A DNA stretch of 64,000 bases from E44-bin32 sp034430615 (GTDB taxonomy: Bacteria; Chloroflexota; Anaerolineae; Anaerolineales; E44-bin32): positions 21,072 to 85,071 of the forward strand of contig DAOUEJ010000165.1 of the NCBI GenBank assembly GCA_034430615.1. The letters are read 5' to 3'. Positions 8,952-17,057 of this stretch are shown here, one piece after another. A model generated the notes under the pieces. The model was not told the DNA's origin, made no database searches, and worked only from the letters and a program-made list of their open reading frames with translations. Position numbers and translations under genes: made by a program. The stretch's first letter is position 1. Each line of letters begins with the position of its first letter.

Positions 8952-10126
8952 TCGGGAGACAACAGGGGGATTCTTCACGAGCAAATCAGATCGATCCGCT
9001 CGGTGGATCTGATCTGCAAGGATCTAGTAAGCGTGGCTGGTCCACGCGCCTGCTTTTGCTCACAGCCCTGCTATGCGCGATCGTGGGCGGCTTGGCGGGT
9101 GCCGAAGCCGTGGCTCTGATCCGCCTAGATTCCGCAAGGGCCTCATCCATACCGGCGAATCCAGGCATCGTCACACTCAATGTTGATGTACAGACAACTG
9201 TTACCCGGGTCGTAAGGGAGGTCGGGCCAGCTGTCGTTACTGTGATCAGTAAGCTTCCTCCCCGGTTCTCCTTCTTTGGAGGCCAGGTCGAGCAGAGCGC
9301 CTCTGGTTCAGGCGTCATAGTAACTCAAGACGGTTACATTGTCACAAACAACCACGTTGTCGAAGGCGCCGAGAGCCTGTCCATCATCCTGGCCGATGGC
9401 TCGCAGGTCGCAGCAGAACTCGTTGGTGTGGACAGCTATGCTGACCTTGCTGTCTTACATGTAAAAAACGAGATACCTGCTGTTGCTACCTGGGGCAACT
9501 CCGACCTGCTCGACCCGGGTGAGCCGGTGATTGCCATCGGATCGCCTCTGGGTGATTTTAAGAATTCTGTAACGCAAGGCGTTGTCAGCGCGACCAATCG
9601 CTCAATCGAGGTTGATAGTAACTACTTCCTTGAAGGCTTGATCCAGACTGATGCGGCGATCAATCAAGGCAACTCTGGTGGTCCGCTTCTTAACCTAGCA
9701 GGTCAGGTAGTAGGGATAAATTCTCTGATTGTGCGGGGTGGCAGCGCAGCAACCGAAGGGCTTGGTTTCGCGATCCCGAGCAACACAGCCAGCGCAGTGG
9801 TTGACCAATTGATCCGCTTCGGTAGTTTTGCACGGCCGTACCTGGGAATACGGTGGGTATGGATTACTCCCTCCATCGCCCAACGCTATGGCCTGCCGAT
9901 AGACCACGGTATCATCTTGACCGAGGTTATTTCCAACGGACCGGCTGCACAGGCGGGTCTTCTGCGAGGGGATATACTGCTCTCGGCCAGTGGTGTAACT
10001 TTTGATGCCGATCACCCATACCAGAACGTGCTTTTTGGATTTGAACCTGGCGAGCAGGTGACCTTCGAGGTAGCACGGGGTGCCGAGATCAGCCAGGTCG
10101 AGATCATGCTTGGCGTGACGCCCTGA
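8948..10126 (+). CDS. HtrA/DegP-like serine protease with PDZ domain
   Basis: A 392-residue S1C protease. One membrane helix (residues 33-58) anchors it, with the protease domain outside the cell. The catalytic triad is visible as His in VTNNHVVEGAE, Asp in VDSYADLAVL and Ser in NQGNSGGPLLN. A single PDZ domain forms the last 90 residues (SNGPAAQAGLLRGDILLSASG). Length and order match HtrA/DegS-type envelope stress proteases with one PDZ. The ATG overlaps the stop of the metallopeptidase by 4 bases, ending a three-protease operon. No terminator hairpin is evident after it. Confidence 0.93.
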   Translation: MIGRQQGDSSRANQIDPLGGSDLQGSSKRGWSTRLLLLTALLCAIVGGLAGAEAVALIRLDSARASSIPANPGIVTLNVDVQTTVTRVVREVGPAVVTVISKLPPRFSFFGGQVEQSASGSGVIVTQDGYIVTNNHVVEGAESLSIILADGSQVAAELVGVDSYADLAVLHVKNEIPAVATWGNSDLLDPGEPVIAIGSPLGDFKNSVTQGVVSATNRSIEVDSNYFLEGLIQTDAAINQGNSGGPLLNLAGQVVGINSLIVRGGSAATEGLGFAIPSNTASAVVDQLIRFGSFARPYLGIRWVWITPSIAQRYGLPIDHGIILTEVISNGPAAQAGLLRGDILLSASGVTFDADHPYQNVLFGFEPGEQVTFEVARGAEISQVEIMLGVTP

Positions 10127-10186
10127 CCACTCTCAGCCCTTTCATCACCCGATCCTCCTAGATCGACAGCTCAATCAGCCTACACT

Positions 10187-10215
10187 TTGACGCATACTAC
10201 TGCTGGTGCTAGAAT
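10187..10215 (+). promoter_or_regulatory. Promoter TTGACG-17-TAGAAT upstream of mgtE
   Basis: A good -35 (10187-10192) and -10 (10210-10215) with the ideal 17-base spacer. Start of transcription would be near 10222, leaving about 195 bases of untranslated leader before mgtE. Confidence 0.75.
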
Positions 10216-10221
10216 TTTCGC

Positions 10222-10416
10222 ACTAGGTTTACGTGCGGCTCGCTACCGTCAACAAATCACAACGTGATCGTTCAGGCGCCGACCCCAACGGCTACCCAAG
10301 GCCAGGGTTCCACGGAGGTTGGCGAATTATTCCATAGCTTGGACTCTGTGTGAGGTCACTGACCTGGACCTATCCGAGCATTAAATGAGGTATCCATATG
10401 GAGCTATGGTGCGAGC
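10222..10416 (+). promoter_or_regulatory. Long structured leader of mgtE, possible metal-responsive element
   Basis: About 195 bases of leader contain several potential stems: ATCAC-AAC-GTGAT, an 8-bp stem joining CGCCGACC (near 10277) to GGTTGGCG (near 10319), and AGGTC-ACT-GACCT near 10355. mgtE genes in other bacteria are often controlled by a magnesium riboswitch (M-box), but I could not fit the M-box consensus here, so the element is only a candidate. No strong ribosome site lies directly before the mgtE ATG. Confidence 0.35.
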
Positions 10417-11769
10417 ATGGAACCCACTCAGATTGACAACACGTTAAACGAGATCCGTGCTGCGCTCGAGACGGATCAAATCGAAAGCGCCATCGCTGCG
10501 CTGGTCAAGCTCCACCCGGTCGATCGAGCCGATGCCTTCGCTGACCTGGACGATCATGATCAGGCCGCCCTACTCCCCCAACTCGATATTGCAGATACAG
10601 CAGACCTATTAGAGGAACTCGATGATGACGAAGCAGCCGATGTAGCCCAAAATCTGTCGACCCAGTTCCTGGCTGACATCCTCGATGCGATGGAGCCTGA
10701 TGAGGCCGCGGATGTACTCGGGGATCTAGCACCCGAACAAGCCGCTCAAGCTCTTGCAGAGATGGACGATCCGACAGACGTCATCCCGCTCCTGGGGTAT
10801 GAGGATGAAACCGCCGGTGGCTTGATGACCACCCCGGCTGTAACCCTCAGGCCCGAGATGACAGCCGGTCAGGCCATCGACCACCTGCGTACCACGACTC
10901 CTGGATCGGATACTCCCTATTACCTGTATGTCACAGACAACGAGCGTAAACTGATTGGAATCCTCGGTCTGCGTGATCTCGTCGTGGCCAATCCGAGCCA
11001 CCTGATCGAAGCGATCATGGATCCAGATGTGCTTTTCGCCACAGCGGATATGGATCAGGAAGACGTTGCCCGTGTGATGGTCCGCTACGATCTGACCGCG
11101 ATACCCGTTGTCGACCAGCAGCGAGTCCTGTGGGGCGTGATCACTTACGACGACTTAGTTGATGTGCTCGAGGACGAAGCTACGGAGGACATCTACCGCC
11201 TGGCGAACGTAGCAGACGCCGATCTATCCTTCGATAGTCCGATCACAACCTCAGTCCGGCGGCGGATACCCTGGCTGTATCTGAGCGGTCTTACAGCCCT
11301 CTTTGCCTCCTGGGTCATCTCCCGCTTCGAATCCATAATTGCCCAGGTCGCGCTCCTTGCTGCCTTCCAGTCCGTGGTGGCCGGATTGGGTGGCAACACT
11401 GCCCAGCAAACACTGGCAATCATTGTACGTGCCATTGCACTGGGGGAAATCGAGCTTTCGGATGTGTGGAGAACGCTTCTCAAGGAATCAATCGTTGGGC
11501 TGCTCCAGGGGATACTGGTCGGCGCCGTCGCTGGATTTGGTGTGTATCTCTGGACTGGAAACACGTTCATGGGCCTTGTGTTAGGGCTAGCCCTTGTGGG
11601 AAATATGCTCGTGGCCACGAGCGTAGGAACGCTAGTTCCGCTCATCTTGAAAGCCCTTAAATTTGACCCCGCACTCGCTTCATCGGTGCTTGTTACCACA
11701 GTGACGGACAGCGTGGGTTTTGCTCTCTTTCTCGGACTGGCCTCGATATTCCTTATCCGCCTCAGGTGA
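10417..11769 (+). CDS. mgtE: MgtE-family magnesium transporter
   Basis: A 450-residue magnesium channel/transporter. The N-terminal acidic superhelical domain is rich in Asp/Glu repeats (DDDEAADVAQNL, EPDEAADVLGDL, EQAAQALAEMDD). Two CBS domains follow at about 135-255 (GLMTTPAVTL, then IMDPDVLF). Five membrane helices form the C-terminal third, with the pore-helix pattern VAGLGGNTAQQTLAIIVRAIALGEI and a last helix DSVGFALFLGLASIF. The cytoplasmic domains sense Mg2+ and close the pore when it is plentiful. It is preceded by its own promoter and long leader. The lipid kinase starts 6 bases after it. Confidence 0.95.
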   Translation: MEPTQIDNTLNEIRAALETDQIESAIAALVKLHPVDRADAFADLDDHDQAALLPQLDIADTADLLEELDDDEAADVAQNLSTQFLADILDAMEPDEAADVLGDLAPEQAAQALAEMDDPTDVIPLLGYEDETAGGLMTTPAVTLRPEMTAGQAIDHLRTTTPGSDTPYYLYVTDNERKLIGILGLRDLVVANPSHLIEAIMDPDVLFATADMDQEDVARVMVRYDLTAIPVVDQQRVLWGVITYDDLVDVLEDEATEDIYRLANVADADLSFDSPITTSVRRRIPWLYLSGLTALFASWVISRFESIIAQVALLAAFQSVVAGLGGNTAQQTLAIIVRAIALGEIELSDVWRTLLKESIVGLLQGILVGAVAGFGVYLWTGNTFMGLVLGLALVGNMLVATSVGTLVPLILKALKFDPALASSVLVTTVTDSVGFALFLGLASIFLIRLR

Positions 11770-11775
11770 AATCCT

Positions 11776-12666
11776 ATGACCAATCTGGTAATCCTCAATC
11801 CTTACTCAAACCGTTGGCGAGCCAGCGCGCAGCGATCAGAGCTTGAGACCGCTTTAAGGAACGCCAGCATACTTTTTGAACTTGTGGAGACCGACGGTCC
11901 TGGCCACGCAACGCTGCTTGCTGAACAAGCAGCACGCGGGGGTGCAAAACGCGTGATCGTTGCCGGCGGCGATGGCACGATCGGTGAAGTCGTTAATGGT
12001 CTGTATCGGGCCAATCCGGAAGCGGAGCTGCCAGCGCTCTCGGTTATTCCGCTTGGAACAGCCAACGACCTTGTGGTTAACCTTGGCCTGGCTCGCAGCA
12101 TCCCGGATGCTGTGCTTGCCTTCAAAGCAGGGAAAACGCGCACGATCGATCTTGGCAAAGTGAACGATTGGGTTTATGCGAATAACTCAGCCGTGGGACT
12201 TGAGCCTGTCGTCACGCTCTACAATATCCGAATGACCCGCCTGCGAGGGGTAATCCGTTACCTCGTTGCTGCTATGCGGGCAATCGCCAGCGGTCCAAAG
12301 TGGATGATGTCACTTGCCTGGGATGATGGTCAGTACAACGGCCCGATCTCGCTGGTTTCGGTCGGGAATTGCCCGATCACAGGTGGTCTCTTCCATATGG
12401 CTCCCGCAGCAGATCCATCGGACGGAAAGCTAACCTTCGTTTACGGATATGCACCCTCCCGCCTGAAGATGCTGACCCTGCTTCCTAGGGCAATCAGTGG
12501 AGCGTACGTTAATGATCCGGTCATCCACCAGCACCACACCACCCGGCTCGAGATCCATGCTTCGCCAGGCACACCGCTGCAAGCGGACGGTGAGATCAGG
12601 GGTGAAGAGAATACAGACCTTGTCTACGAGATACTGCCAGCTCGACTAAACGTATTCTGTCCATGA
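11776..12666 (+). CDS. Diacylglycerol/sphingosine kinase-like lipid kinase (YegS/DagK type)
   Basis: A 296-residue soluble lipid kinase. It opens with a LVILNPYSN strand, then the nucleotide-binding GGDGTIGEVVNGL motif near residue 62 and PLGTANDLVVNLGL, which together define the DAGK catalytic domain. The C-terminal β-rich domain (PLQADGEI) is also typical. It probably phosphorylates diacylglycerol or a related membrane lipid. It lies 6 bases after mgtE and overlaps the YdjC-like gene by ATGA, suggesting an operon that mixes ion transport and lipid or carbohydrate metabolism. Confidence 0.9.
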   Translation: MTNLVILNPYSNRWRASAQRSELETALRNASILFELVETDGPGHATLLAEQAARGGAKRVIVAGGDGTIGEVVNGLYRANPEAELPALSVIPLGTANDLVVNLGLARSIPDAVLAFKAGKTRTIDLGKVNDWVYANNSAVGLEPVVTLYNIRMTRLRGVIRYLVAAMRAIASGPKWMMSLAWDDGQYNGPISLVSVGNCPITGGLFHMAPAADPSDGKLTFVYGYAPSRLKMLTLLPRAISGAYVNDPVIHQHHTTRLEIHASPGTPLQADGEIRGEENTDLVYEILPARLNVFCP

Positions 12667-13514
12667 AGTCATACCTGATTGTGAATGCCGATGATTATGG
12701 CCGGACAGGGGAGGTTAGCCGGGGAATTCGTGAGGCCTATCAGCGTGAGATCGTAACCTCGACCACCGTTCTCATCAACCTCCCCAACTCAGAATCTGAT
12801 CTCATCCTCGCCCGCCGGGAAACGCCACAACTTGCAATTGGCCTTCATCTCAACCTCACTCTCGGCACTCCGATCCTCCCAGTCGAGCGGATCCCTACAC
12901 TAGTCGCTGACAATGGTCGATTCCTGGATCGTGACATGCTCTTTCAGCGCATTCGCTCCGTGAGCTCGCAGGAGGTCTATGAAGAATGGCGAGCCCAGAT
13001 CGATCGTTTAGTATCGGTGCTAAGACCGCCTGATCACCTCGACAGCCATCATCATGTGGCTCTCCTGTCCCCAGATATATGGGAGGCTTGCCTGCGTCTG
13101 GCGGGTGAATTCAACTGCCCTGTGCGCGCCCCGATCCCGGGAGATCTCGAGCCAGCAGAACTTGAGGCATTCCTACCTCCCTCCAGCATCGAGTTTGTAC
13201 GAGAGACAGCAGAAATCCAGCTTCATGAAAGCGGTGTTTCGAGCCCCGACCATTTCCTGGCCGGTTTCTTTGGGGCGGGTGTAACCCAGGCGCGGCTTCA
13301 TTCCCTCTTACGTCCAGCCCGAGCGGGTGTGACAGAGATGATGTGCCATCCAGGCTACGCAGATGAAAGCCTGGCTCGATCAAGTGGATATGCTCAACAA
13401 CGTATGCACGAATTGAGCCTACTGACCGATCCTACCCTCAAAGATTCTATCTATGCTGCTGGATGGACACTCACGAGCTACAGCGAGCTATGGAAACCCG
13501 GCCCCATCGCCTAG
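12663..13514 (+). CDS. YdjC/ChbG-family carbohydrate deacetylase
   Basis: A 283-residue metal-dependent deacetylase of the ChbG/HpnK (YdjC) family, which removes acetyl groups from N-acetylated sugars such as chito-oligosaccharides or, in hopanoid producers, from glucosaminyl hopanoids. Metal and catalytic motifs are visible: NADDYGRTGEVSRGI at the N-terminus, GLHLNLTLGTP, LDSHHHVALL and EMMCHPGY. The ATG overlaps the lipid kinase stop by 4 bases. The end overlaps the following methyltransferase by up to 52 bases. Substrate cannot be assigned; its neighbour being a lipid kinase makes a glycolipid plausible. Confidence 0.88.
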   Translation: MKSYLIVNADDYGRTGEVSRGIREAYQREIVTSTTVLINLPNSESDLILARRETPQLAIGLHLNLTLGTPILPVERIPTLVADNGRFLDRDMLFQRIRSVSSQEVYEEWRAQIDRLVSVLRPPDHLDSHHHVALLSPDIWEACLRLAGEFNCPVRAPIPGDLEPAELEAFLPPSSIEFVRETAEIQLHESGVSSPDHFLAGFFGAGVTQARLHSLLRPARAGVTEMMCHPGYADESLARSSGYAQQRMHELSLLTDPTLKDSIYAAGWTLTSYSELWKPGPIA

Positions 13515-14137
13515 CAGCTGGATTTCTCCACTTCTTCTTCAAGCATCTTTATACGACCTTTGCCTGGAGTTATGACTGGGTGGCGTGGATAACCTCCATG
13601 GGACAATGGCGATTATGGCAATCAGCGGCTGTCAGACACTATCCACATGGCCCAGTCCTGGAATTGGGGCATGGCCCAGGCCATGTACTCACAGACCTGG
13701 CGCGTTCAGACAACACTGCAATCGGGCTTGATCCCTCACCCCAGATGTCAGCGATCGCCTCCCGACGGGTAAGGCATCATGGCCTCACCATCAGCCTGGT
13801 TCGTGGTCGAGCAGAAGCACTTCCGTTTGCAGCGGGGTCCATACGTACGATCGTAGCCACCTTCCCGTCCGAGTTCATCTTTGACGGGAGAACATTGTCG
13901 GAGATCTCGCGAGTATTACGGGAGAAAGGTGAACTCGTCGTGATTGGAGTGGCAAGCATCACCGGCCACGCGTTGTACGATCGCTTCGCAAATTGGCTCA
14001 ACCGTCTTACTGGCCAAAGTGGCGAACCTGACCCTGGCTGGATTGAACCGATCGCGGGATCGGGGCTGCACGCGTGGATTGAGATCGTTGAACAGGAGCG
14101 AGCCCGAGTCGTCCGCTTCCGGGCTGTCAAGCACTAA
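13463..14137 (+). CDS. Class I SAM-dependent methyltransferase
   Basis: A methyltransferase of up to 224 residues. The SAM-binding motif I is VLELGHGPGHVL (about residue 67), motif II the Asp in AIGLDPSPQM, and the later acidic strand RGRAEALPFAAGSIRTIVATFPSEFI matches Methyltransf_11-type proteins. Substrate is unknown. The start is uncertain: ATG at 13463 overlaps the deacetylase by 52 bases, while ATG at 13490 overlaps by 25; neither has a clear ribosome site. A hydrophobic aromatic stretch (FLHFFFKHLYTTFAWSYDW) precedes the fold and may interact with a membrane or lipid. Confidence 0.85.
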   Translation: MDTHELQRAMETRPHRLAAGFLHFFFKHLYTTFAWSYDWVAWITSMGQWRLWQSAAVRHYPHGPVLELGHGPGHVLTDLARSDNTAIGLDPSPQMSAIASRRVRHHGLTISLVRGRAEALPFAAGSIRTIVATFPSEFIFDGRTLSEISRVLREKGELVVIGVASITGHALYDRFANWLNRLTGQSGEPDPGWIEPIAGSGLHAWIEIVEQERARVVRFRAVKH

Positions 14138-14212
14138 CTTAGATCTCAGCTAGGTACGGGAGAAAGCAATGGTATTGAAGCAAGGTACAATGATTTTCCA
14201 AGTGGAGGGAAA

Positions 14213-14998
14213 GTGAGCGTAATTCAGCCAGGTGACCTGGCCCTCTTCCAAGCGGAGACCGGCAAACGCGCCATCCTACGGCTGGAACCGGATCGTGATT
14301 ACCAGACACACAAAGGCATCGTCTACTACAACGATGTGATTGGCCTGCCCTGGGGAAGCAGGATCAATACACATTTAGGGATGGAATTCACTGTCCTTCA
14401 ACCCACTCTGCGTGATCTGCTGCTCCACATTCGACGCCAGTCGCAGATCATATTTCCTAAAGATATCGGCTACATCCTGCTACGCTTATCGGCTGGCCCG
14501 GGCAAACGCATCCTCGAGATTGGGACCGGCAGTGGTGCGCTAACAACCGCCCTCGCGTGGATGGTAGGTGATGACGGCCAGGTCGTTTCCTATGACCGGC
14601 GCGAGGATATGCAAGAGTTTGCCCGTAAAAACCTCACCCGGGTCGGTCTACAGCAGCGCGTAAAACTCGTCCTGCGCGATGTCGGAGAGGGGATCGAGGC
14701 GGAAGGGTTTGAAGCAGTTTTTGTCGATGTCCCGGCACCAGAAACACTCCTCCCGCAAATCGGGCGCGGATTGAACAGCGGCGCGGTCCTGGGTGCAATC
14801 TTGCCGACGATAAACCAGGTTGACCGCCTCCTTGAGGCTGCTCCACAGGCTGGCTTCGAAATGCCAGAGGTGGTCGAGATATTTATGCGCTCCTATAAAA
14901 CCACACCAGGTCGCCTGCGGCCACTCGATCGTATGGTCGCACATACCGGGTATCTGATATTCTTCCGCTTCATGGCTGCCGTATCAGGCTCTCGATGA
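14213..14998 (+). CDS. trmI: tRNA (adenine-58-N1)-methyltransferase TrmI
   Basis: A 261-residue methyltransferase that makes m1A58 in the T-loop of tRNA. The N-terminal β-domain (residues 1-70, ending THLGMEFTVLQPT) is followed by a Rossmann fold with motif ILEIGTGSGALTTALA, the acidic SAM ligand in VSYDRREDM, the catalytic-region VFVDVPAPE and the C-terminal VEIFMRSYKTTPGRLRPLDRMVAHTGYL block that identifies the family. In the usual DxPxP motif the second position here is VPAP. GTG at 14213 is preceded by GGAGGGAAA. Such an enzyme is common in thermophiles and actinobacteria and supports tRNA stability. Confidence 0.92.
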   Translation: MSVIQPGDLALFQAETGKRAILRLEPDRDYQTHKGIVYYNDVIGLPWGSRINTHLGMEFTVLQPTLRDLLLHIRRQSQIIFPKDIGYILLRLSAGPGKRILEIGTGSGALTTALAWMVGDDGQVVSYDRREDMQEFARKNLTRVGLQQRVKLVLRDVGEGIEAEGFEAVFVDVPAPETLLPQIGRGLNSGAVLGAILPTINQVDRLLEAAPQAGFEMPEVVEIFMRSYKTTPGRLRPLDRMVAHTGYLIFFRFMAAVSGSR

Positions 14999-15002
14999 AA
15001 CG

Positions 15003-15021
15003 ACGCGGGTTTACCCTGCGT
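15003..15021 (+). terminator. Weak hairpin after trmI
   Basis: A 7-bp stem (ACGCGGG with CCTGCGT, one G-T pair) with a short loop lies just after the trmI stop. It is followed by TTAATATG rather than a T-run, so its terminator role is doubtful. Confidence 0.3.
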
Positions 15022-15084
15022 TAATATGCAATTTGCATTGTTCAACGAGAATATTGATTAATCCGTATAGATGGGGTATGAGCG

Positions 15085-15654
15085 ATGAACTTCCGTCGTA
15101 GACGTTTTCCACGGTTTAATCCTCTCCGGCCACGCAGGTTTCGTCGTGCCGAAATCTGGATCCGACGGGAACTCAGGCACGCGCACGAGCTCGGGGAACA
15201 AGGCCAATTTCTCGAATCTGCGGCAGCATTCGAACGTCTCGCGCAGGCGTCCCAGGCACGTGGCCTACCACAATATCCACAGTTTCTGATCCAGGCCGGA
15301 CGGGCAAAGATCAATGGTGGCGATCATGATGCTGGTATTGAGAGAATCAAGGCCGGGATCAGAGCTCTGTTGGATGCCGGCCAGCTTGAGAGAATTGCCC
15401 GTTTACGACCATGTTTACGGGAATTCTTCCTCTCCCAGAAGCTTGATGTGGGGTGGCAGGAAATTCAGCTATTGCTGGACCAGGCTGGGATATCAACTCC
15501 GATAACATCTCGTGTACCCAGCGGCCGCCTTCCATCAAAATGCCCCTACTGCGGTGCCAGCATTATCCCGGAGGACCTTGAGGAAGTTGGTACCAAGGAT
15601 GCAAGATGCGGGTACTGTGGAAGTCGCGTTCAGGCCGAAAAAAGTCCCTCATGA
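15085..15654 (+). CDS. TPR-like protein with C-terminal zinc ribbon
   Basis: A 189-residue protein. The first 20 residues are very basic (RRRRFPRFNPLRPRRFRR). A helical, TPR-like region follows (HELGEQGQFLESAAAFERLAQ, then HDAGIERIKAGIRALLDAGQ). It ends with a zinc ribbon (CPYCGASI … CGYCGSRV). The combination suggests a nucleic acid- or protein-binding adaptor, but no named family is recognised. Its stop overlaps the Nudix gene start (ATGATG), so the two are translationally coupled. The ATG at 15085 follows GAGCG weakly; no better start is visible. Confidence 0.7.
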   Translation: MNFRRRRFPRFNPLRPRRFRRAEIWIRRELRHAHELGEQGQFLESAAAFERLAQASQARGLPQYPQFLIQAGRAKINGGDHDAGIERIKAGIRALLDAGQLERIARLRPCLREFFLSQKLDVGWQEIQLLLDQAGISTPITSRVPSGRLPSKCPYCGASIIPEDLEEVGTKDARCGYCGSRVQAEKSPS

Positions 15655-16250
15655 TGGGCTCATTTCCTGACGAACTCTCTTCGGCGCTCGCCGGGCGTAA
15701 GGTAGCCATCCGGGTGGGATGGGATGCACGGCCGGCCGCGGTTTTAATCCCGCTATATTTGGATGCTGGTAAATGGCATGCACTCTACACCCGCCGGACA
15801 AATGATGTCGAAGCACATCGCGGGCAGGTGTCCTTCCCGGGAGGCATGGTTGAGGCATCCGATGCAGATCCGCGCGCAACGGCGCTGCGCGAAACAGAGG
15901 AAGAGATCGGGCTGCAGGGAGCGGATGTACGGATCCTCGGACAACTCGACCCGCTCTTGACTGTGACCCAGTTTCAGATCATCCCCTTCGTCGGTGTAAT
16001 GCCCTGGCCATATACACTCAACCTGAATTCATCGGAAGTCGCCAAGGCCTTCGGGGTTCCCTTAAACTGGTTGGCGATGCGGTCAAACCTTGAAATCAAG
16101 AAACGGAAACCATTTATCCCAGGTCCGGAGATCGACGTCTACCACTTCCAGCCATACCAGGATGAAATCATCTGGGGGGCAACAGCCCGTCTCACCTTGC
16201 AACTGCTCGAGATCATCGAGGGCAACCACCTGCAGGTAAGCGGATCATAA
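15651..16250 (+). CDS. Nudix hydrolase, CoA pyrophosphatase type
   Basis: A 199-residue Nudix enzyme of the NudL/NUDT7 group, which splits coenzyme A or acyl-CoA at the pyrophosphate. The CoA-specific upstream signature VSFPGGMVEASDAD runs directly into the Nudix box (ALRETEEEIGL); as usual in this group, Asp replaces the first Glu of the box. The start at ATG 15651 or 15654 is taken because it overlaps the preceding stop; an in-frame ATG at 15606 would overlap the zinc-ribbon coding region by 49 bases. A perfect palindromic terminator follows. The CoA-transferase subunit at 6031 is not near enough to imply a link. Confidence 0.88.
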   Translation: MMGSFPDELSSALAGRKVAIRVGWDARPAAVLIPLYLDAGKWHALYTRRTNDVEAHRGQVSFPGGMVEASDADPRATALRETEEEIGLQGADVRILGQLDPLLTVTQFQIIPFVGVMPWPYTLNLNSSEVAKAFGVPLNWLAMRSNLEIKKRKPFIPGPEIDVYHFQPYQDEIIWGATARLTLQLLEIIEGNHLQVSGS

Positions 16251-16251
16251 A

Positions 16252-16288
16252 ACAGACACGGCCGCGCGGCCGTGTCTGTGATTTTTAC
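16252..16288. terminator. Bidirectional rho-independent terminator
   Basis: A perfect 28-base palindrome (16252-16279, outer arms ACAGACACGGCC and GGCCGTGTCTGT) sits between convergent genes. On the plus strand it is followed by GATTTTT; on the minus strand by TTTTATG. It should end both the Nudix and the L25 transcripts. Confidence 0.85.
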
Positions 16289-16308
16289 TAAACGAAAGGC
16301 GAGCGTGT

Positions 16309-16971
16309 TTACTCTTCTTCCTCGCCCTCGTCTGCTTCTCGTTCGCCACGTTCGACTAATTCAGGCTCTCCTGGTTCGCCGAGGATCTCGACCTCTTCCA
16401 CTTCAACGATTTCCTCCGCCATCTGGTGAACGACATTGGCAATCGATTCATCTGGATCGGTCAGCAGGGTAACGCCTTCACTAAGGTGTAAATCTCTAAC
16501 TGTTATAGAATCGTCGAGTGTTAACAACGCACCCAGGTCGATCGTAATACGATCGGGAAGATCAGCTGGGAGCGCCTCGACCTCGATTTCATCCAAACCT
16601 GTGACAAGCACTCCACCGAGATCACGCACTGCCGGCGCAACACCGATCAGATCGATGGGAACTACAGCCCGGATCGCTTCGTCCATGGCAACCTTCAGGA
16701 AATCGATATGCAGGATGTTGCGCCGGATGACATGCCTCTGTATTTCCCGGAGAAGCACCTTATGCGTATCATCGCCGATTTTAAGGTCGATTAATGTTGA
16801 ACCACCGACGGCCATCAAGGCCCGGGACGTCTCATGTGCGCTCAGCTGGATAGATACCGACTCAGTACCCGAACCATACATGACGGCCGGGATCAAACCT
16901 TCGCGCCGGAGCGCGCCGACTTTCTTCCCGGTTACCGTGCGTAGGCTAGCGGATAACCCAATTACTTCCAT
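16309..16971 (-). CDS. rplY: Ribosomal protein bL25 (CTC form)
   Basis: A 220-residue long-form L25 that binds 5S rRNA in the large ribosomal subunit. The N-terminal 95 residues are the L25 domain (LRREGLIPAVMYG, HKVLLREIQRHVIRRNILHIDF), and the C-terminal β-domain is the CTC extension (IDLIGVAPAVRDLGGVL, DRITIDLGALLTLDDSITV). The tail is strongly acidic (EREADEGEEEE). The ATG is preceded by GGAGGAAAAAAAC. It lies 86 bases downstream of the repeat protein at 17058-17540 on the same strand with no evident terminator between, so both may share the promoter at 17618-17647. Confidence 0.95.
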   Translation of the reverse strand: MEVIGLSASLRTVTGKKVGALRREGLIPAVMYGSGTESVSIQLSAHETSRALMAVGGSTLIDLKIGDDTHKVLLREIQRHVIRRNILHIDFLKVAMDEAIRAVVPIDLIGVAPAVRDLGGVLVTGLDEIEVEALPADLPDRITIDLGALLTLDDSITVRDLHLSEGVTLLTDPDESIANVVHQMAEEIVEVEEVEILGEPGEPELVERGEREADEGEEEE

Positions 16972-17057
16972 GTTTTTTTCCTCCGGAGTGCCTCTTACCC
17001 TGTGTGGGTTACCTTCACTCCATTAGGTGTTCCAACGATCCTGCTCTGTGCGTATCT

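Noticed and set aside
10222..10416. M-box (ykoK) magnesium riboswitch before mgtE
   Set aside because: The characteristic conserved blocks could not be lined up by eye; kept only as an unclassified leader.
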